From: Rhodoferax antarcticus ANT.BR
GTDB taxonomy: Bacteria > Pseudomonadota > Gammaproteobacteria > Burkholderiales > Burkholderiaceae_C
DNA: 64,000 bases
Direction: 5' to 3'
Assembly (NCBI RefSeq): GCF_001938565.1
Contig: NZ_MSYM01000007.1
Coordinates: 62,001 to 126,000 of the forward strand
Shown one piece after another: positions 49,139 through 59,288 of the stretch (positions within the stretch are counted from its first letter, which is position 1; each line of letters begins with the position of its first letter). A program made the translations under genes and the position numbers. The notes under the pieces are model-generated. The model made no database searches and was not told the DNA's origin. It was given only the letters and a program-made list of their open reading frames with translations.

Positions 49139-50644
49139 TTAACCCGCCAATTTTTGTTTCAACAAGTCGTTGACCTGTTGCGGGTTGGCCTTGCCCTGGC
49201 TGCCCTTCATGATCTGACCGACCAGCGCGTTGAGTGCCTTGGCATTGCCCGCACGGAACTCGGCCACGTTTTTCGGGTTGGCAGCGAGCACGGCGTCGAC
49301 GATCTTTTCCAGCGCGCCGGTGTCGTTCATCTGCTTGAGGCCTTTGGCTTCGATGATGGCGTCCACCTGTGCTTGCGGGTCGGCCCAGAGTGCATCCATG
49401 ACTTGTTTAGCCGCGTTGTTGGAAATGGTGCCGTCTTGAATACGGGTGACCAGTTCGCCGAGTTGCACCGCGCTGACCGGGCAGGCGCTAATGTCCGCTT
49501 CTGAGGCGTTCAAACGGCGTGACACCTCACCCATGATCCAGTTGCCCACCAACTTCGGCTGGCCGCAAGCCTTAACAGTCGCTTCAAAATAGCTAGCAAC
49601 CTCACGGCTCTGGGTAAGGGTTGTGGCGTCATAGTCTGATAAACCGTAATCGGCACAGAAACGCGCCGCCATCACACGCGGCAGCTCGGTCATGCCAGCG
49701 CGCACACGCTCCACCCACTCGGAGGCAATCATCAGCGGCGGCAGATCGGGGTCGGGAAAGTAGCGGTAGTCGGCCGCATCTTCCTTGCTGCGCATGGCGC
49801 GCGTCTCGCCGGTGTCGGGGTTGAACAGCACGGTGGCCTGCTGGATGGTGCGGCCGTCTTCGATTTCCTCAATCTGCCAGCGGATCTCAAAGTCAATCGC
49901 CTGCTGCATAAACTTGAAGCTGTTGAGGTTCTTGATCTCACGGCGCGTGCCCAACGCCGCACCCGGCTTGCGCACCGACACATTGGCGTCACATCGGAAG
50001 CTGCCTTCTTGCATGTTGCCGTCGCAGATGCCGATCCAGGTGACAATTTTGTGCAACTCCTTGGCGTAAGCCACCGCCTCAGCGGTTGAGCGCATGTCGG
50101 GCTCGGTGACGATTTCCAGCAGCGGCGTGCCAGCGCGATTCAGGTCAATGCCGGTTTGGCCAATGAAATCTTCATGCAGCGACTTGCCAGCGTCCTCCTC
50201 CAGATGGGCGCGCACCAGCCGTACCGACTTTTTCTCCAGCACCGCTTCGGCTCCTTTCCCCGTTTCCAGGTAAAACTCGACCGAGCCGCCTTGCACCACC
50301 GGAATCTCGAACTGGCTGATCTGGTAACCCTTGGGCAGGTCGGGGTAGAAGTAATTCTTGCGGGCAAAAATACTGCGCGGTGCAATGTGTGAGCCCAGCG
50401 CCAGGCCCAACTCAATGGCCCGCTCAACCGCGCCCTTGTTCATCACCGGCAAGGTACCTGGCAAGGCTAAATCCACCGCGCAGGCTTGTGTGTTGGGCTC
50501 GGCCCCAAAAGCGGTAGGTGCCCGGCTAAAGATTTTGGACTGGGTGGAAAGCTGGGCGTGGGTCTCAAAGCCAATCACCACCTCGTAGCCCCGCACCAGC
50601 AAAGAGGTGCTGGCGGCTGGTTGCTTGTCGGTCGTCGTGTTCAT
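49139..50644 (-). CDS. gatB: Aspartyl/glutamyl-tRNA amidotransferase subunit B
   Basis: This 501-residue protein is the tRNA-binding and kinase-like subunit of GatCAB, which turns misacylated Glu-tRNA(Gln) or Asp-tRNA(Asn) into the amidated forms. Family marks: [56 protein letters not shown] and [19 protein letters not shown], with the YqeY-like tail at the C-terminus ([16 protein letters not shown]). It is last in the gatC-gatA-gatB operon. Confidence 0.96.
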   Translation of the reverse strand: MNTTTDKQPAASTSLLVRGYEVVIGFETHAQLSTQSKIFSRAPTAFGAEPNTQACAVDLALPGTLPVMNKGAVERAIELGLALGSHIAPRSIFARKNYFYPDLPKGYQISQFEIPVVQGGSVEFYLETGKGAEAVLEKKSVRLVRAHLEEDAGKSLHEDFIGQTGIDLNRAGTPLLEIVTEPDMRSTAEAVAYAKELHKIVTWIGICDGNMQEGSFRCDANVSVRKPGAALGTRREIKNLNSFKFMQQAIDFEIRWQIEEIEDGRTIQQATVLFNPDTGETRAMRSKEDAADYRYFPDPDLPPLMIASEWVERVRAGMTELPRVMAARFCADYGLSDYDATTLTQSREVASYFEATVKACGQPKLVGNWIMGEVSRRLNASEADISACPVSAVQLGELVTRIQDGTISNNAAKQVMDALWADPQAQVDAIIEAKGLKQMNDTGALEKIVDAVLAANPKNVAEFRAGNAKALNALVGQIMKGSQGKANPQQVNDLLKQKLAG

Positions 50645-50661
50645 CGTGTCGTTCCTTGCGC

Positions 50662-52131
50662 TCAGACGGGCGGGCGGGCCGTGTGCCAGTCGGTGGCTTG
50701 CTGGAAGCGGTGCGCCACATTGAGCATGCGCGCCTCGGTCAGGTGGTTGCCAATGAGTTGCATGCCCACTGGCATGTGGCCTGCGCCAAAACCTACCGGC
50801 AGGCTCATACCTGGCAGGCCAGCCAGCGAGGCGGGCAGGGTGAAAATGTCGGCCAGGTAGTCAGCCAACGGGTCGTTGCCATGGCCGCCGAGTTCCCAGG
50901 CCACGGTGGGCGCCACCGGCCCGGCAATCACATCACACACCTTGAAGGCCTGCTGAAAATCGTCGGCAATCATGCGGCGGATTTTTTGCGCTTGCAGGTA
51001 GTAGGCGTCGTAGTAGCCGTGGCTCAGCACATAGGTGCCAATCATGATGCGGCGCTTGACCTCGTCACCAAAACCTTCGGCACGGGTTTGCTCGTACATC
51101 TCGGTCAGGTCCTTGAAGTCTTTGGCGCGATGGCCAAACTTCACGCCATCAAAACGGCTCAGGTTGCTCGATGCCTCGGCGGGCGCAATGATGTAGTAAA
51201 CCGGGATGGACAATTCTGTGCGCGGCAGCGAGATGGGCACCAGTTGGGCGCCCAGCGCCTCATATTGCTTGAGCGCTGCATCAACCGCTGCGCGCACATC
51301 GTCGTTGAGGCCTTCGCCAAAAAACTCGGCAGGAACGCCAATGCGCAGGCCATCGATCGGCTCGTTGAGCTGGCGCGTGAAGTCTTCTGCTGGCACATCC
51401 AGCGAGGTCGAATCGCGATCCGGGTCGGGTCCGCACATGCTTGACAGCAGCGTGGCGCAATCTTCAGCGCTTCGCGCCAAGGGTCCGGCCTGGTCCAGAC
51501 TGGAGGCGAATGCCACCATGCCATAGCGCGATGCCCGCCCGTAGGTTGGCTTGATGCCAGTCACGCCGCAAAAAGACGCGGGCTGGCGGATGGACCCTCC
51601 GGTGTCGGTGCCGGTGGCCGCCGGAGTTAATCGAGCCGCCACCGCTGCTGCACTGCCGCCGGAGGAACCGCCCGGCGTGCGGGTGGTATCCCACGGGTTC
51701 TTCACCGGACCAAAAGCGGAGTTTTCATTGGCTGAACCCATGGCGAACTCGTCGCAATTGAGTTTTCCCAAGGTCACCGCACCAGCGGCTGCCAGACGTG
51801 ACACCACGGTGGCATCAAATGGCGAGCGATAGCCCTCCAGCATCTTCGATCCTGCAGTGGTGGTGAAGTCTTTCGTGACGAAGATGTCTTTGTGGGCGAT
51901 GGGCACGCCCTCCAGCGGCCCGGCGGTATCTGCGGCCAGTCGGGCGTCGGCGGCGCGAGCTTGGCGCAGCGTGACCTCTTCGTTTACATCAAGAAAAGCG
52001 CCCAGGTCAGCGTGGGTTTTGGCGCGGTGCAGAAAGTGCTGTGCGGTTTCAACGCTGGAAACGTGGCCCTGGCGCAAGGCAGCGGCTAGCTCGGTGACCG
52101 TCAGGTCATGCAGTTCGGTAGAAAGTGACAT
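50662..52131 (-). CDS. gatA: Aspartyl/glutamyl-tRNA amidotransferase subunit A
   Basis: This 489-residue amidase subunit releases ammonia from glutamine. The Ser-cisSer-Lys triad is visible: Lys81 (IAHKDIFV), Ser156 in [11 protein letters not shown] and Ser180 in [15 protein letters not shown]. Length and the ending ([18 protein letters not shown]) are standard. It lies between gatC (18 bases) and gatB (17 bases) in one operon. Confidence 0.97.
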   Translation of the reverse strand: MSLSTELHDLTVTELAAALRQGHVSSVETAQHFLHRAKTHADLGAFLDVNEEVTLRQARAADARLAADTAGPLEGVPIAHKDIFVTKDFTTTAGSKMLEGYRSPFDATVVSRLAAAGAVTLGKLNCDEFAMGSANENSAFGPVKNPWDTTRTPGGSSGGSAAAVAARLTPAATGTDTGGSIRQPASFCGVTGIKPTYGRASRYGMVAFASSLDQAGPLARSAEDCATLLSSMCGPDPDRDSTSLDVPAEDFTRQLNEPIDGLRIGVPAEFFGEGLNDDVRAAVDAALKQYEALGAQLVPISLPRTELSIPVYYIIAPAEASSNLSRFDGVKFGHRAKDFKDLTEMYEQTRAEGFGDEVKRRIMIGTYVLSHGYYDAYYLQAQKIRRMIADDFQQAFKVCDVIAGPVAPTVAWELGGHGNDPLADYLADIFTLPASLAGLPGMSLPVGFGAGHMPVGMQLIGNHLTEARMLNVAHRFQQATDWHTARPPV

Positions 52132-52149
52132 GTTGAAAATAGTTTGGGC

Positions 52150-52449
52150 TTACTCAATGACCTTGGGCACCAGAAACAGGCCAGACTCGACCGCCGGTGC
52201 GCTGCGCTGGTTGGCTTCGCGCTGGTTGGGCTCGCTGGCCACGTCGTCACGTAGGCGCAGCGCCATCGTGTCCATCAGGTCCATCGGGTGCGCCAGTGGC
52301 ACGATGCCTGCGGTGTCCACTACTCGCATTTTTTCCACAATACCGAAGAAATCGTTGAGTTGCGAGCACAGGCGGCTGCGCTCATCGGGGTGCAGACCAA
52401 GCCGCGCCAAATGCGCCAGTCGGTCGATGTCAACAGGGGTCAGGGACAT
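52150..52449 (-). CDS. gatC: Aspartyl/glutamyl-tRNA amidotransferase subunit C
   Basis: This 99-residue protein, [20 protein letters not shown], with [20 protein letters not shown] and the ending [18 protein letters not shown], is the GatC pattern. It wraps and stabilises GatA-GatB. First gene of gatCAB, divergent from mreB across about 200 bases, as is common in beta-proteobacteria. Confidence 0.95.
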   Translation of the reverse strand: MSLTPVDIDRLAHLARLGLHPDERSRLCSQLNDFFGIVEKMRVVDTAGIVPLAHPMDLMDTMALRLRDDVASEPNQREANQRSAPAVESGLFLVPKVIE

Positions 52450-52648
52450 AAATTTTCCGCTTGCAACAAGGTGTAATTCAAAGATCGGCCCGCACTACGG
52501 CACAGGTTATGCACAGGTGTTGAGGTATTATCTCGCCTTTGGGCTGCAGCCCGAAACGGCATGGTTTATTGCCGAAAACCCACTATTTTGAACACATACA
52601 GGGTGATACGCGAGCCGAAGTGCCGCCTGTGCCCGAGAGGATTTTTTC

Positions 52649-53693
<1,045 letters not shown>

Positions 53694-53709
53694 GCGCCAG
53701 GAGTCGGCG

Positions 53710-54624
53710 ATGCCTTTGGGTACGCTGGACAGATCGCCGCCACCGTTTTTCCGGCAAGGGCCTTCGGCCTTGTCCAAGCTGGTTCTTTTTGGCGTGCTGG
53801 CGGTGCTGCTGATGGTGGCCGACAACCGTTTCGGCATGATCAAACCGGTGCGCGCGGCGATTGCGACCGTGCTCTACCCTTTGCAATGGACGATGCTGCA
53901 GCCAGTGATCTGGTCGCGCGATGGCAGCAAATATTTTGAATCCCTGAACAGCTCGCAGACCAGCGAAGCTGCTGCCCAATACCGACTGGGCTTGCAGTCG
54001 CAGCGCGCCCAGCAAGTGGAGCAACTGAATCAGGAAAACGCCCAGCTGCGTGGGCTATTGGGCTTGCGCGAACGGGTCAATGCGCCCGCACTGGCGGCGC
54101 AGATTCTGTATGACGCGGCCGACCCCTTCACCCGCAAAGTCATTATTGACAAGGGCGCTCTGGCCGCAGTGCAGCCTGGCTCACCCGTACTTGACGAGTT
54201 GGGTGTGCTGGGGCAAGTCACCCGGGTGTATCCGCTGGTCAGTGAGGTGACGCTGATCACCGACCGCAACCAGGCGGTGCCTGTGCTCAACGCACGCACC
54301 GGGCTGCGGGCATTGGCTTTTGGCGACGCTGCCTCGCGTTCCGGCGCGCTGGAGCTGCGTTTTCTCGACGCCAATGTGGACCTGCAAGCGGGGGATCTGC
54401 TCACCACCAGCGGTGTCGACGGCGTGTACCCGCCTGGCCTGCAGGTGGCGCGTATCAGCTCGGTGGAGCACGGTGCCGACTCCGCCTTTGCGCGGGTGCG
54501 CTGCGAACCGGTGGCGGCGGTGAACAGTGGCCTGCATGTGCTGGTGCTCCAGCCGCTGGCCGGACTGGTGCCGACGCTGCCGCCGACCGCGCCTGACAAG
54601 GCAACCAACGGGAGCAAACCATGA
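53710..54624 (+). CDS. mreC: Rod-shape-determining protein MreC
   Basis: This 304-residue protein has a short cytoplasmic tail, one membrane helix (LSKLVLFGVLAVLLMVADN, about residues 21-39), a coiled-coil section (QRAQQVEQLNQENAQLRGLL, about 97-117) and the periplasmic beta-barrel core (PFTRKVIIDKGALAAVQPGS; FLDANVDLQAGDLLTTSGVD). It bridges MreB to PBP2. ATG 53710 follows mreB by 16 bases with AGGAG ahead. It overlaps mreD by ATGA. Confidence 0.95.
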   Translation: MPLGTLDRSPPPFFRQGPSALSKLVLFGVLAVLLMVADNRFGMIKPVRAAIATVLYPLQWTMLQPVIWSRDGSKYFESLNSSQTSEAAAQYRLGLQSQRAQQVEQLNQENAQLRGLLGLRERVNAPALAAQILYDAADPFTRKVIIDKGALAAVQPGSPVLDELGVLGQVTRVYPLVSEVTLITDRNQAVPVLNARTGLRALAFGDAASRSGALELRFLDANVDLQAGDLLTTSGVDGVYPPGLQVARISSVEHGADSAFARVRCEPVAAVNSGLHVLVLQPLAGLVPTLPPTAPDKATNGSKP

Positions 54625-55151
54625 TCATGCCGCGTGGCCAGCAGCTGCTGCTGCCGGCCAACCCCTGGTTCATCTGGGGCAGCCTGATCACCGCCCTGGC
54701 GCTGAACATGCTGCAAAACATGGGGCTGTGGGGGCGCGCCGCCTGGGCGCCTGATCTGGTGGCGGTGGTGCTGGTGTTCTGGGCCATTCACCAACCGCAG
54801 CGGGTCGGGGTGGGAACGGCTTTTTTGCTCGGCCTGGCGATGGACGTGCACCAGAGCGCCCTGCTCGGCCAGCATGCACTGGCCTACAGCGCCCTGAGTT
54901 TTCTGGCCATTGGCATCCACCGGCGCATCTTGTGGTTTTCTGTACCCAGCCAGGCCGCACAGGTGCTGCCCCTGTTTGTGTCAGCACATCTGCTGGTCGT
55001 GGCATTGCGCCTGCTGGGCGGTGATATTTTCCCGGGCTGGACGGTGCTGCTGGCGCCAGCCATAGAGGCTCTTTTGTGGCCAGTGGTTACGCTGCTGCTG
55101 CTGCTGCCGCAGCGCCAGGCACCTGACCGCGACGCGAATCGACCCTTGTAA
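54621..55151 (+). CDS. mreD: Rod-shape-determining protein MreD
   Basis: This 176-residue protein has five or six hydrophobic helices (for example NPWFIWGSLITALALNMLQN; LVAVVLVFWAIHQPQRVGVG; FLLGLAMDVHQSALLGQHAL), as in MreD, and is placed between mreC (4-base overlap) and mrdA (5-base gap). It forms the inner-membrane part of the elongasome. The LG.AMD.......G motif is conserved. Confidence 0.92.
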   Translation: MIMPRGQQLLLPANPWFIWGSLITALALNMLQNMGLWGRAAWAPDLVAVVLVFWAIHQPQRVGVGTAFLLGLAMDVHQSALLGQHALAYSALSFLAIGIHRRILWFSVPSQAAQVLPLFVSAHLLVVALRLLGGDIFPGWTVLLAPAIEALLWPVVTLLLLLPQRQAPDRDANRPL

Positions 55152-55156
55152 ACCTT

Positions 55157-57184
55157 ATGACGGTGATCCGTAACGTTCAGGCTGACCTGTCGCGCTTTCG
55201 CCTGCGGGTGCTGGTGGCCAGCTTGGTGGTGGTGGTGTGTTTTGGCCTGGTGGCTGCGCGGCTGATGTACCTGCAGGTCACCCGCCATGACGATCTGCTG
55301 GCCCAGGCCGAAAACAACCGCACCGCGATTGTGCCGATCGTCCCTAACCGCGGCCTGATCCTGGACCGCAACGGGGTGGTGCTAGCCACCAATTATTCGG
55401 CCTACACGCTGGAGGTGACGCCGTCCAAGGTGGCCGATCTGGAGCAGACCATCGACGCGCTGGCGCTGTTGGTCGACATCACCCCGCGTGACCGCAAACG
55501 CTTCAAGAAACTGCGCGATGAGAGCAAGAGCTTCGAGTCGGTGCCACTGCGCAGCCGCCTAACCGACGAGGAAGTGGCGCGTTTTGGCGCACAGCGTTAC
55601 CGGTTTCCGGGGGTGGACATCAAGGCACGGCTGTTTCGCACGTACCCGTTTGGCGAGCTGGCCAGCCATGTGGTGGGCTATATCGGGCGCATCAATCCGG
55701 CTGAGAAAGAGGCCATTGAAGAATCGGACGACCCGTCCAACTACCGTGGCACGGACTACATCGGCAAGCTCGGCGTGGAGCAGAGTTTTGAGCCGCAACT
55801 GCACGGCATCACCGGTGTGGATGCGATGGAAACCTCTGCTGGCGGACGCGCCACTCGGCGCCTGACCAGCCAGGGCGCGACACCGGGCGACACGGTACGG
55901 CTGTCGATTGACATCAAGCTGCAAAAGCTGGTTGAAGACATGTATGGCGAGCGCCGTGGCGCGCTGGTGGCCATTGACCCCAAAACCGGTGAGGTGCTGG
56001 CCTTTGTCAGCAAGCCCACCTTCGATCCCAACCTGTTCGTTGAGGGTATCGATCATGAAAACTGGCAACTGCTCAACGAGTCACCCGACCGGCCCCTGCT
56101 CAACCGGGCCCTGCGCGGCACCTACCCGCCCGGCTCCACCTACAAGCCCTTTATGGCGCTGGCGGCGCTGAAGTTGGGCAAGCGCACCCCGCAAACCATC
56201 ATCAATGACCCAGGCTTTTACATGTTCGGCGGGCACCGCTTTGGTAGCCCGGAGAACGAACGCGGCGGGCAGATGGACATGCGCCGCGCCATCGTTGAAT
56301 CCAGCAACGTGTATTTTTATTCGCTGGCCAACGAGCTCGGCGTGGATGCCATGCACGACTTCATGGCACCGCTGGGCTTTGGCCAGATCACCGGTATCGA
56401 CATCCACGGCGAAGTGCGTGGCGTGCTGCCGAGTCAGGCCTGGAAGCGCCAGTATTACAAGCGCGCCGACCAGAAAAAGTGGTATGCCGGGGAAACCATT
56501 TCACTCGGCATCGGCCAGGGTTACAACAGCTTCACCATGCTGCAGCTGGCGCAGGCCACCGCCATTCTGGCCAACGGCGGCGTCAAGCACCAGCCCAAGT
56601 TGGTACTAGCCACACAGGATGCGCGCAGCCGCGCCATCACGCCGCGCCATGTCGAGCCTGGCGTCGACCTGGGTTTCAAGCCCGAACACATCAAGGTCAT
56701 TCGCCAAGCCATGTTGGGTGTGACCCAGACTGGAACCTCACGCTACGTGTTTGCCGGCGCGAGCTACCTGAGTGGTGGCAAAACCGGTACTGCGCAGGCG
56801 GTGTCACTGGGTAAAAACGAGCGCTATAGCGCCACCCGCATGGCGGAGCGCAAGCGCGACCATTCGCTGTACATCGCCTTCGCGCCTGCGGATGACCCCA
56901 AAATTGCGCTGGCCCTGATTGTTGAAAACGCAGGTTTTGGCTCGACGTCAGCCGCGCCCATTGCCCGGCGCGCCTTTGACTACTGGCTAATGGGCCAATA
57001 CCCCAGCGAGGAAGACATGACTGCGGTGCGTGTGGGTCAAGCCACCGCGCCGATTGGCACGCCGCGCGTGGCGGTTGATGTACCTGTGCCTGATGAACCC
57101 TGGGCGCTGGCAGCACCCCCTGCGCTCGCAACGCCCTCAATACCCGCAGCTTCCGCGGATGCCAGCCAACTCAAACGCAGGTGA
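55157..57184 (+). CDS. mrdA: Penicillin-binding protein 2 (peptidoglycan DD-transpeptidase)
   Basis: This 675-residue protein has one N-terminal helix (VLVASLVVVVCFGLVAARLM), the class B PBP dimerisation domain (YLQVTRHDDLLAQAENNRTA), and a transpeptidase domain with STYK (Ser327, Lys330), SSN at 382-384 and KTGT from Lys542. It cross-links the side wall together with RodA. A proline/alanine-rich tail follows the catalytic part. It is fourth in the mre operon. Its 3' end overlaps the convergent diguanylate cyclase gene by 14 bases; no rodA follows. Confidence 0.96.
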   Translation: MTVIRNVQADLSRFRLRVLVASLVVVVCFGLVAARLMYLQVTRHDDLLAQAENNRTAIVPIVPNRGLILDRNGVVLATNYSAYTLEVTPSKVADLEQTIDALALLVDITPRDRKRFKKLRDESKSFESVPLRSRLTDEEVARFGAQRYRFPGVDIKARLFRTYPFGELASHVVGYIGRINPAEKEAIEESDDPSNYRGTDYIGKLGVEQSFEPQLHGITGVDAMETSAGGRATRRLTSQGATPGDTVRLSIDIKLQKLVEDMYGERRGALVAIDPKTGEVLAFVSKPTFDPNLFVEGIDHENWQLLNESPDRPLLNRALRGTYPPGSTYKPFMALAALKLGKRTPQTIINDPGFYMFGGHRFGSPENERGGQMDMRRAIVESSNVYFYSLANELGVDAMHDFMAPLGFGQITGIDIHGEVRGVLPSQAWKRQYYKRADQKKWYAGETISLGIGQGYNSFTMLQLAQATAILANGGVKHQPKLVLATQDARSRAITPRHVEPGVDLGFKPEHIKVIRQAMLGVTQTGTSRYVFAGASYLSGGKTGTAQAVSLGKNERYSATRMAERKRDHSLYIAFAPADDPKIALALIVENAGFGSTSAAPIARRAFDYWLMGQYPSEEDMTAVRVGQATAPIGTPRVAVDVPVPDEPWALAAPPALATPSIPAASADASQLKRR

Positions 57185-58199
57185 TGTGGTCGCGCCCGAC
57201 CTGCTTGGAGCGGTACAGCGCCGCATCAGCGCGGACAGTCAAGCTGTGCGCATCTTCGCCGGCCTGATGCAAAGCCATCCCACCAGAGATGGTCACCGTA
57301 AGCACCACCGCCTGGGTACGCCGGTCACGAACCTTCAGCGCCTTGGTGCGGGTGCGCACCAGTTCGGCCAGCTTGTGGCATTCGTCCGGGGTGGTGGCCG
57401 GCACCAGCATGGCAAATTCTTCACCCCCGTAGCGCGCCACACTGGCAGACGAATGGGGCGGTATGCAGCTTTTCAGCACTTCGCCCAACGCCTGTAATAC
57501 CCGGTCGCCCATGACATGGCCATGGGTGTCGTTGACCTTTTTGAAGTAATCAATGTCGAACATGATCAGCCCGTGCAAGCGTCCCTCGGGTGCAGGCCGC
57601 GCCAGCATGCTGGCCAGCTTTTCGTCAAAGCCCTTGCGGTTGAGCACCTGGGTCAGCGCGTCGATCCGCGATTCGTCGCGCACCCGGGTGAGCTCACTTT
57701 GCAGCCGCCCGATCTCGGACTGGCTGAATTTGATCTCGGACTCCAGCGCCTGGGCTGAGTCGCGCATCAGCGCCGTGCTCTCAAGCGCCTGCAAAATCAT
57801 CGGGGCGGTCAGCTTGTTGTTGAGAACCTGCAAGCCAACTGCCAGCGTGCCCAACTGGACGCCAAACTGATCGGCGTTGCTGCCGGTGCTGCCTGCTGCG
57901 CCGGCCAACGTGGCCATGACCTGCTGCAACTCGGTACCAATGCGGTGCATGGCCTGCGGGTCAACATCAGCAATGTGCGCCTGGTAAAGATCACGCAGGT
58001 CAGCATCGGTTAACCGGATGTGGGCTTGCACCAACTGGTCCAACGCTTGGTTCAGCTGCGCGTTCATGCCAGCTGCGTACTCAAACCAGACGGTGTAGGT
58101 CAGTGGGTTGAACGCCGCGTCGTGCTGGCCCATGCGTGCCAGAACGACCCGCAGCAGCTCCGCGGTTTGTTCTTTGGACTGTGGGTAACGCAAGATCAT
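57171..58199 (-). CDS. GGDEF-domain diguanylate cyclase
   Basis: This 342-residue cytoplasmic protein has an all-helical N-terminal region of about 175 residues (MILRYPQSKEQTAELLRVVL; QALDQLVQAHIRL), a possible coiled-coil link (KFSQSEIGRLQSELTRVRDE), then a GGDEF domain with DALTQVLNRKGFDEKL, MFDIDYFKKVNDTHGH and the active-site YGGEEFAMLVP. Cyclic-di-GMP synthesis is expected. ATG 58199 is preferred over a TTG seven codons upstream. Its 3' end overlaps mrdA. Confidence 0.92.
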   Translation of the reverse strand: MILRYPQSKEQTAELLRVVLARMGQHDAAFNPLTYTVWFEYAAGMNAQLNQALDQLVQAHIRLTDADLRDLYQAHIADVDPQAMHRIGTELQQVMATLAGAAGSTGSNADQFGVQLGTLAVGLQVLNNKLTAPMILQALESTALMRDSAQALESEIKFSQSEIGRLQSELTRVRDESRIDALTQVLNRKGFDEKLASMLARPAPEGRLHGLIMFDIDYFKKVNDTHGHVMGDRVLQALGEVLKSCIPPHSSASVARYGGEEFAMLVPATTPDECHKLAELVRTRTKALKVRDRRTQAVVLTVTISGGMALHQAGEDAHSLTVRADAALYRSKQVGRDHITCV

Positions 58200-58242
58200 T
58201 TTTTTGGGACGCAAAGGCAACGAAAACTGGGATCATACCGAG

Positions 58243-59001
58243 CTAGCGCAGAAAAGCGTCGTAGCCTGTCTTCAAAATGAGCGCGCTAACGACCAAAAGA
58301 AACACCACCCGCACAAAGCCGGTGCCGTGTTTGAGCGCCAGGCGCGTGCCCAGCAAGCTACCCGCGACATTGGCTACCGCCATCACCAACACAAAATGCC
58401 ACCAGATATGGCCCTTGGAGATAAACAGCGCCAGCGCCGAGAGGTTGGTGGCGGTGTTGACCAGTTTGGCCGCCGCCGAGGCGCTCAAAAAGTCATAGCC
58501 CAGCAGCCGCACAAATAAAAACACCAGGAAACTGCCGGTGCCGGGGCCAAAAAAACCGTCGTAAAAGCCGATCAACAAACCGATGCCCGCCGCCACCAGC
58601 TGCTCATGCCGGCCTGCAAAACGCGGCTTGTGCGTGCGCCCCAGCTCCTTTTTAGCCAGCGTGTACAGCATTACCGCCAACAGCACAAACGGCAGCGCTT
58701 TGCGCAAAAAATCCGGCGAGATCACGCTCACCAGCCAGGCACCCGCAAACGAGGCGACCAGCCCAGCCAGCGCTGCTGGCCACAGCGCGGCCCAACGCAT
58801 TTCCACCCGGCGGCTGTACTGCCAGGTGGCGATGCCGGTGCCCCAGATAGAGGCACCTTTGTTGGTGCCAAACAGCGTGGCTGGGTGGGCGGTGGGGAAA
58901 GTGGCGAACAGTGCAGGCACCAAAATTAACCCGCCACCGCCCACAATGGCGTCAACGAACCCTGCAAACAGGCTGGCAAGCGAGACGATGACATAGTCCA
59001 T
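58243..59001 (-). CDS. TSUP family (TauE/SafE-like) membrane permease
   Basis: This 252-residue protein has seven or eight helices and two related halves: SLASLFAGFVDAIVGGGGLI near the start (the GGGG loop is typical) and GLLIGFYDGFFGPGTGSFLV in the second half. TSUP proteins move sulfite, organosulfonates or other anions. ATG 59001 gives MDYVIVSLASLF; ATG 59010 is three codons earlier. The longer open frame passes through a copy of the 50-bp repeat and is not expected to be coding. Confidence 0.88.
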   Translation of the reverse strand: MDYVIVSLASLFAGFVDAIVGGGGLILVPALFATFPTAHPATLFGTNKGASIWGTGIATWQYSRRVEMRWAALWPAALAGLVASFAGAWLVSVISPDFLRKALPFVLLAVMLYTLAKKELGRTHKPRFAGRHEQLVAAGIGLLIGFYDGFFGPGTGSFLVFLFVRLLGYDFLSASAAAKLVNTATNLSALALFISKGHIWWHFVLVMAVANVAGSLLGTRLALKHGTGFVRVVFLLVVSALILKTGYDAFLR

Positions 59002-59042
59002 AGGCACCATTGTCGCATTGAGCAACGCTATAAATGCTTCAG

Positions 59043-59091
59043 TATTAATAGCTGCTCGCGCACTATCAATAAGGGCTAGAGGCTTATTTGG
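59043..59091 (-). repeat. Interspersed ~50-bp repeat, copy 6
   Basis: The minus strand reads AAATAAGCCTCTAGCCCTTA, then TTGATAGTGCGCGAGCAGCT and ATTAATACT. It is located upstream of the TSUP permease start and downstream of the GMC oxidoreductase terminator. Confidence 0.83.
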
Positions 59092-59101
59092 CTTATAAAT
59101 T

Positions 59102-59139
59102 AAAAAAGGCACCGGGGTTGCCGGTGCCTTGTCTTTTTT
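59102..59139. terminator. Bidirectional-looking intrinsic terminator
   Basis: AAGGCACCGG and CCGGTGCCTT form a perfect 10-bp stem with a 5-base loop (GGTTG). An A-run lies to the left and a T-run to the right, so it could work on either strand. On the minus strand it would end the GMC oxidoreductase transcript. Confidence 0.8.
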
Positions 59140-59288
59140 TATGTCTGACCCGGTTGGGTCTGTCTCCTGGGGCCTCTCACCGTGCATGGGCGTAGCGCCC
59201 GGGTGATGGGTGCAACTGTAAGCGCCCAAGCCCGCCTGAACCATCCGGACATACCCTTGTCGGGTTGACCCTTGGTGGCCGGTTGGTG

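Noticed and set aside
49575..49620. AATAGCTAGCAACC...GGGTAAGGG in gatB, resembling a minus-strand copy of the 50-bp repeat
   Set aside because: Spacing between the two halves is four bases too long and the GatB protein has normal length here, so this is probably a coincidental match.
52507..52515. TTATGCACA, a perfect DnaA-box consensus match upstream of mreB
   Set aside because: A single box without further boxes, AT-rich unwinding region or oriC neighbours (dnaA, dnaN, gidA) is not an origin. It could be chance.
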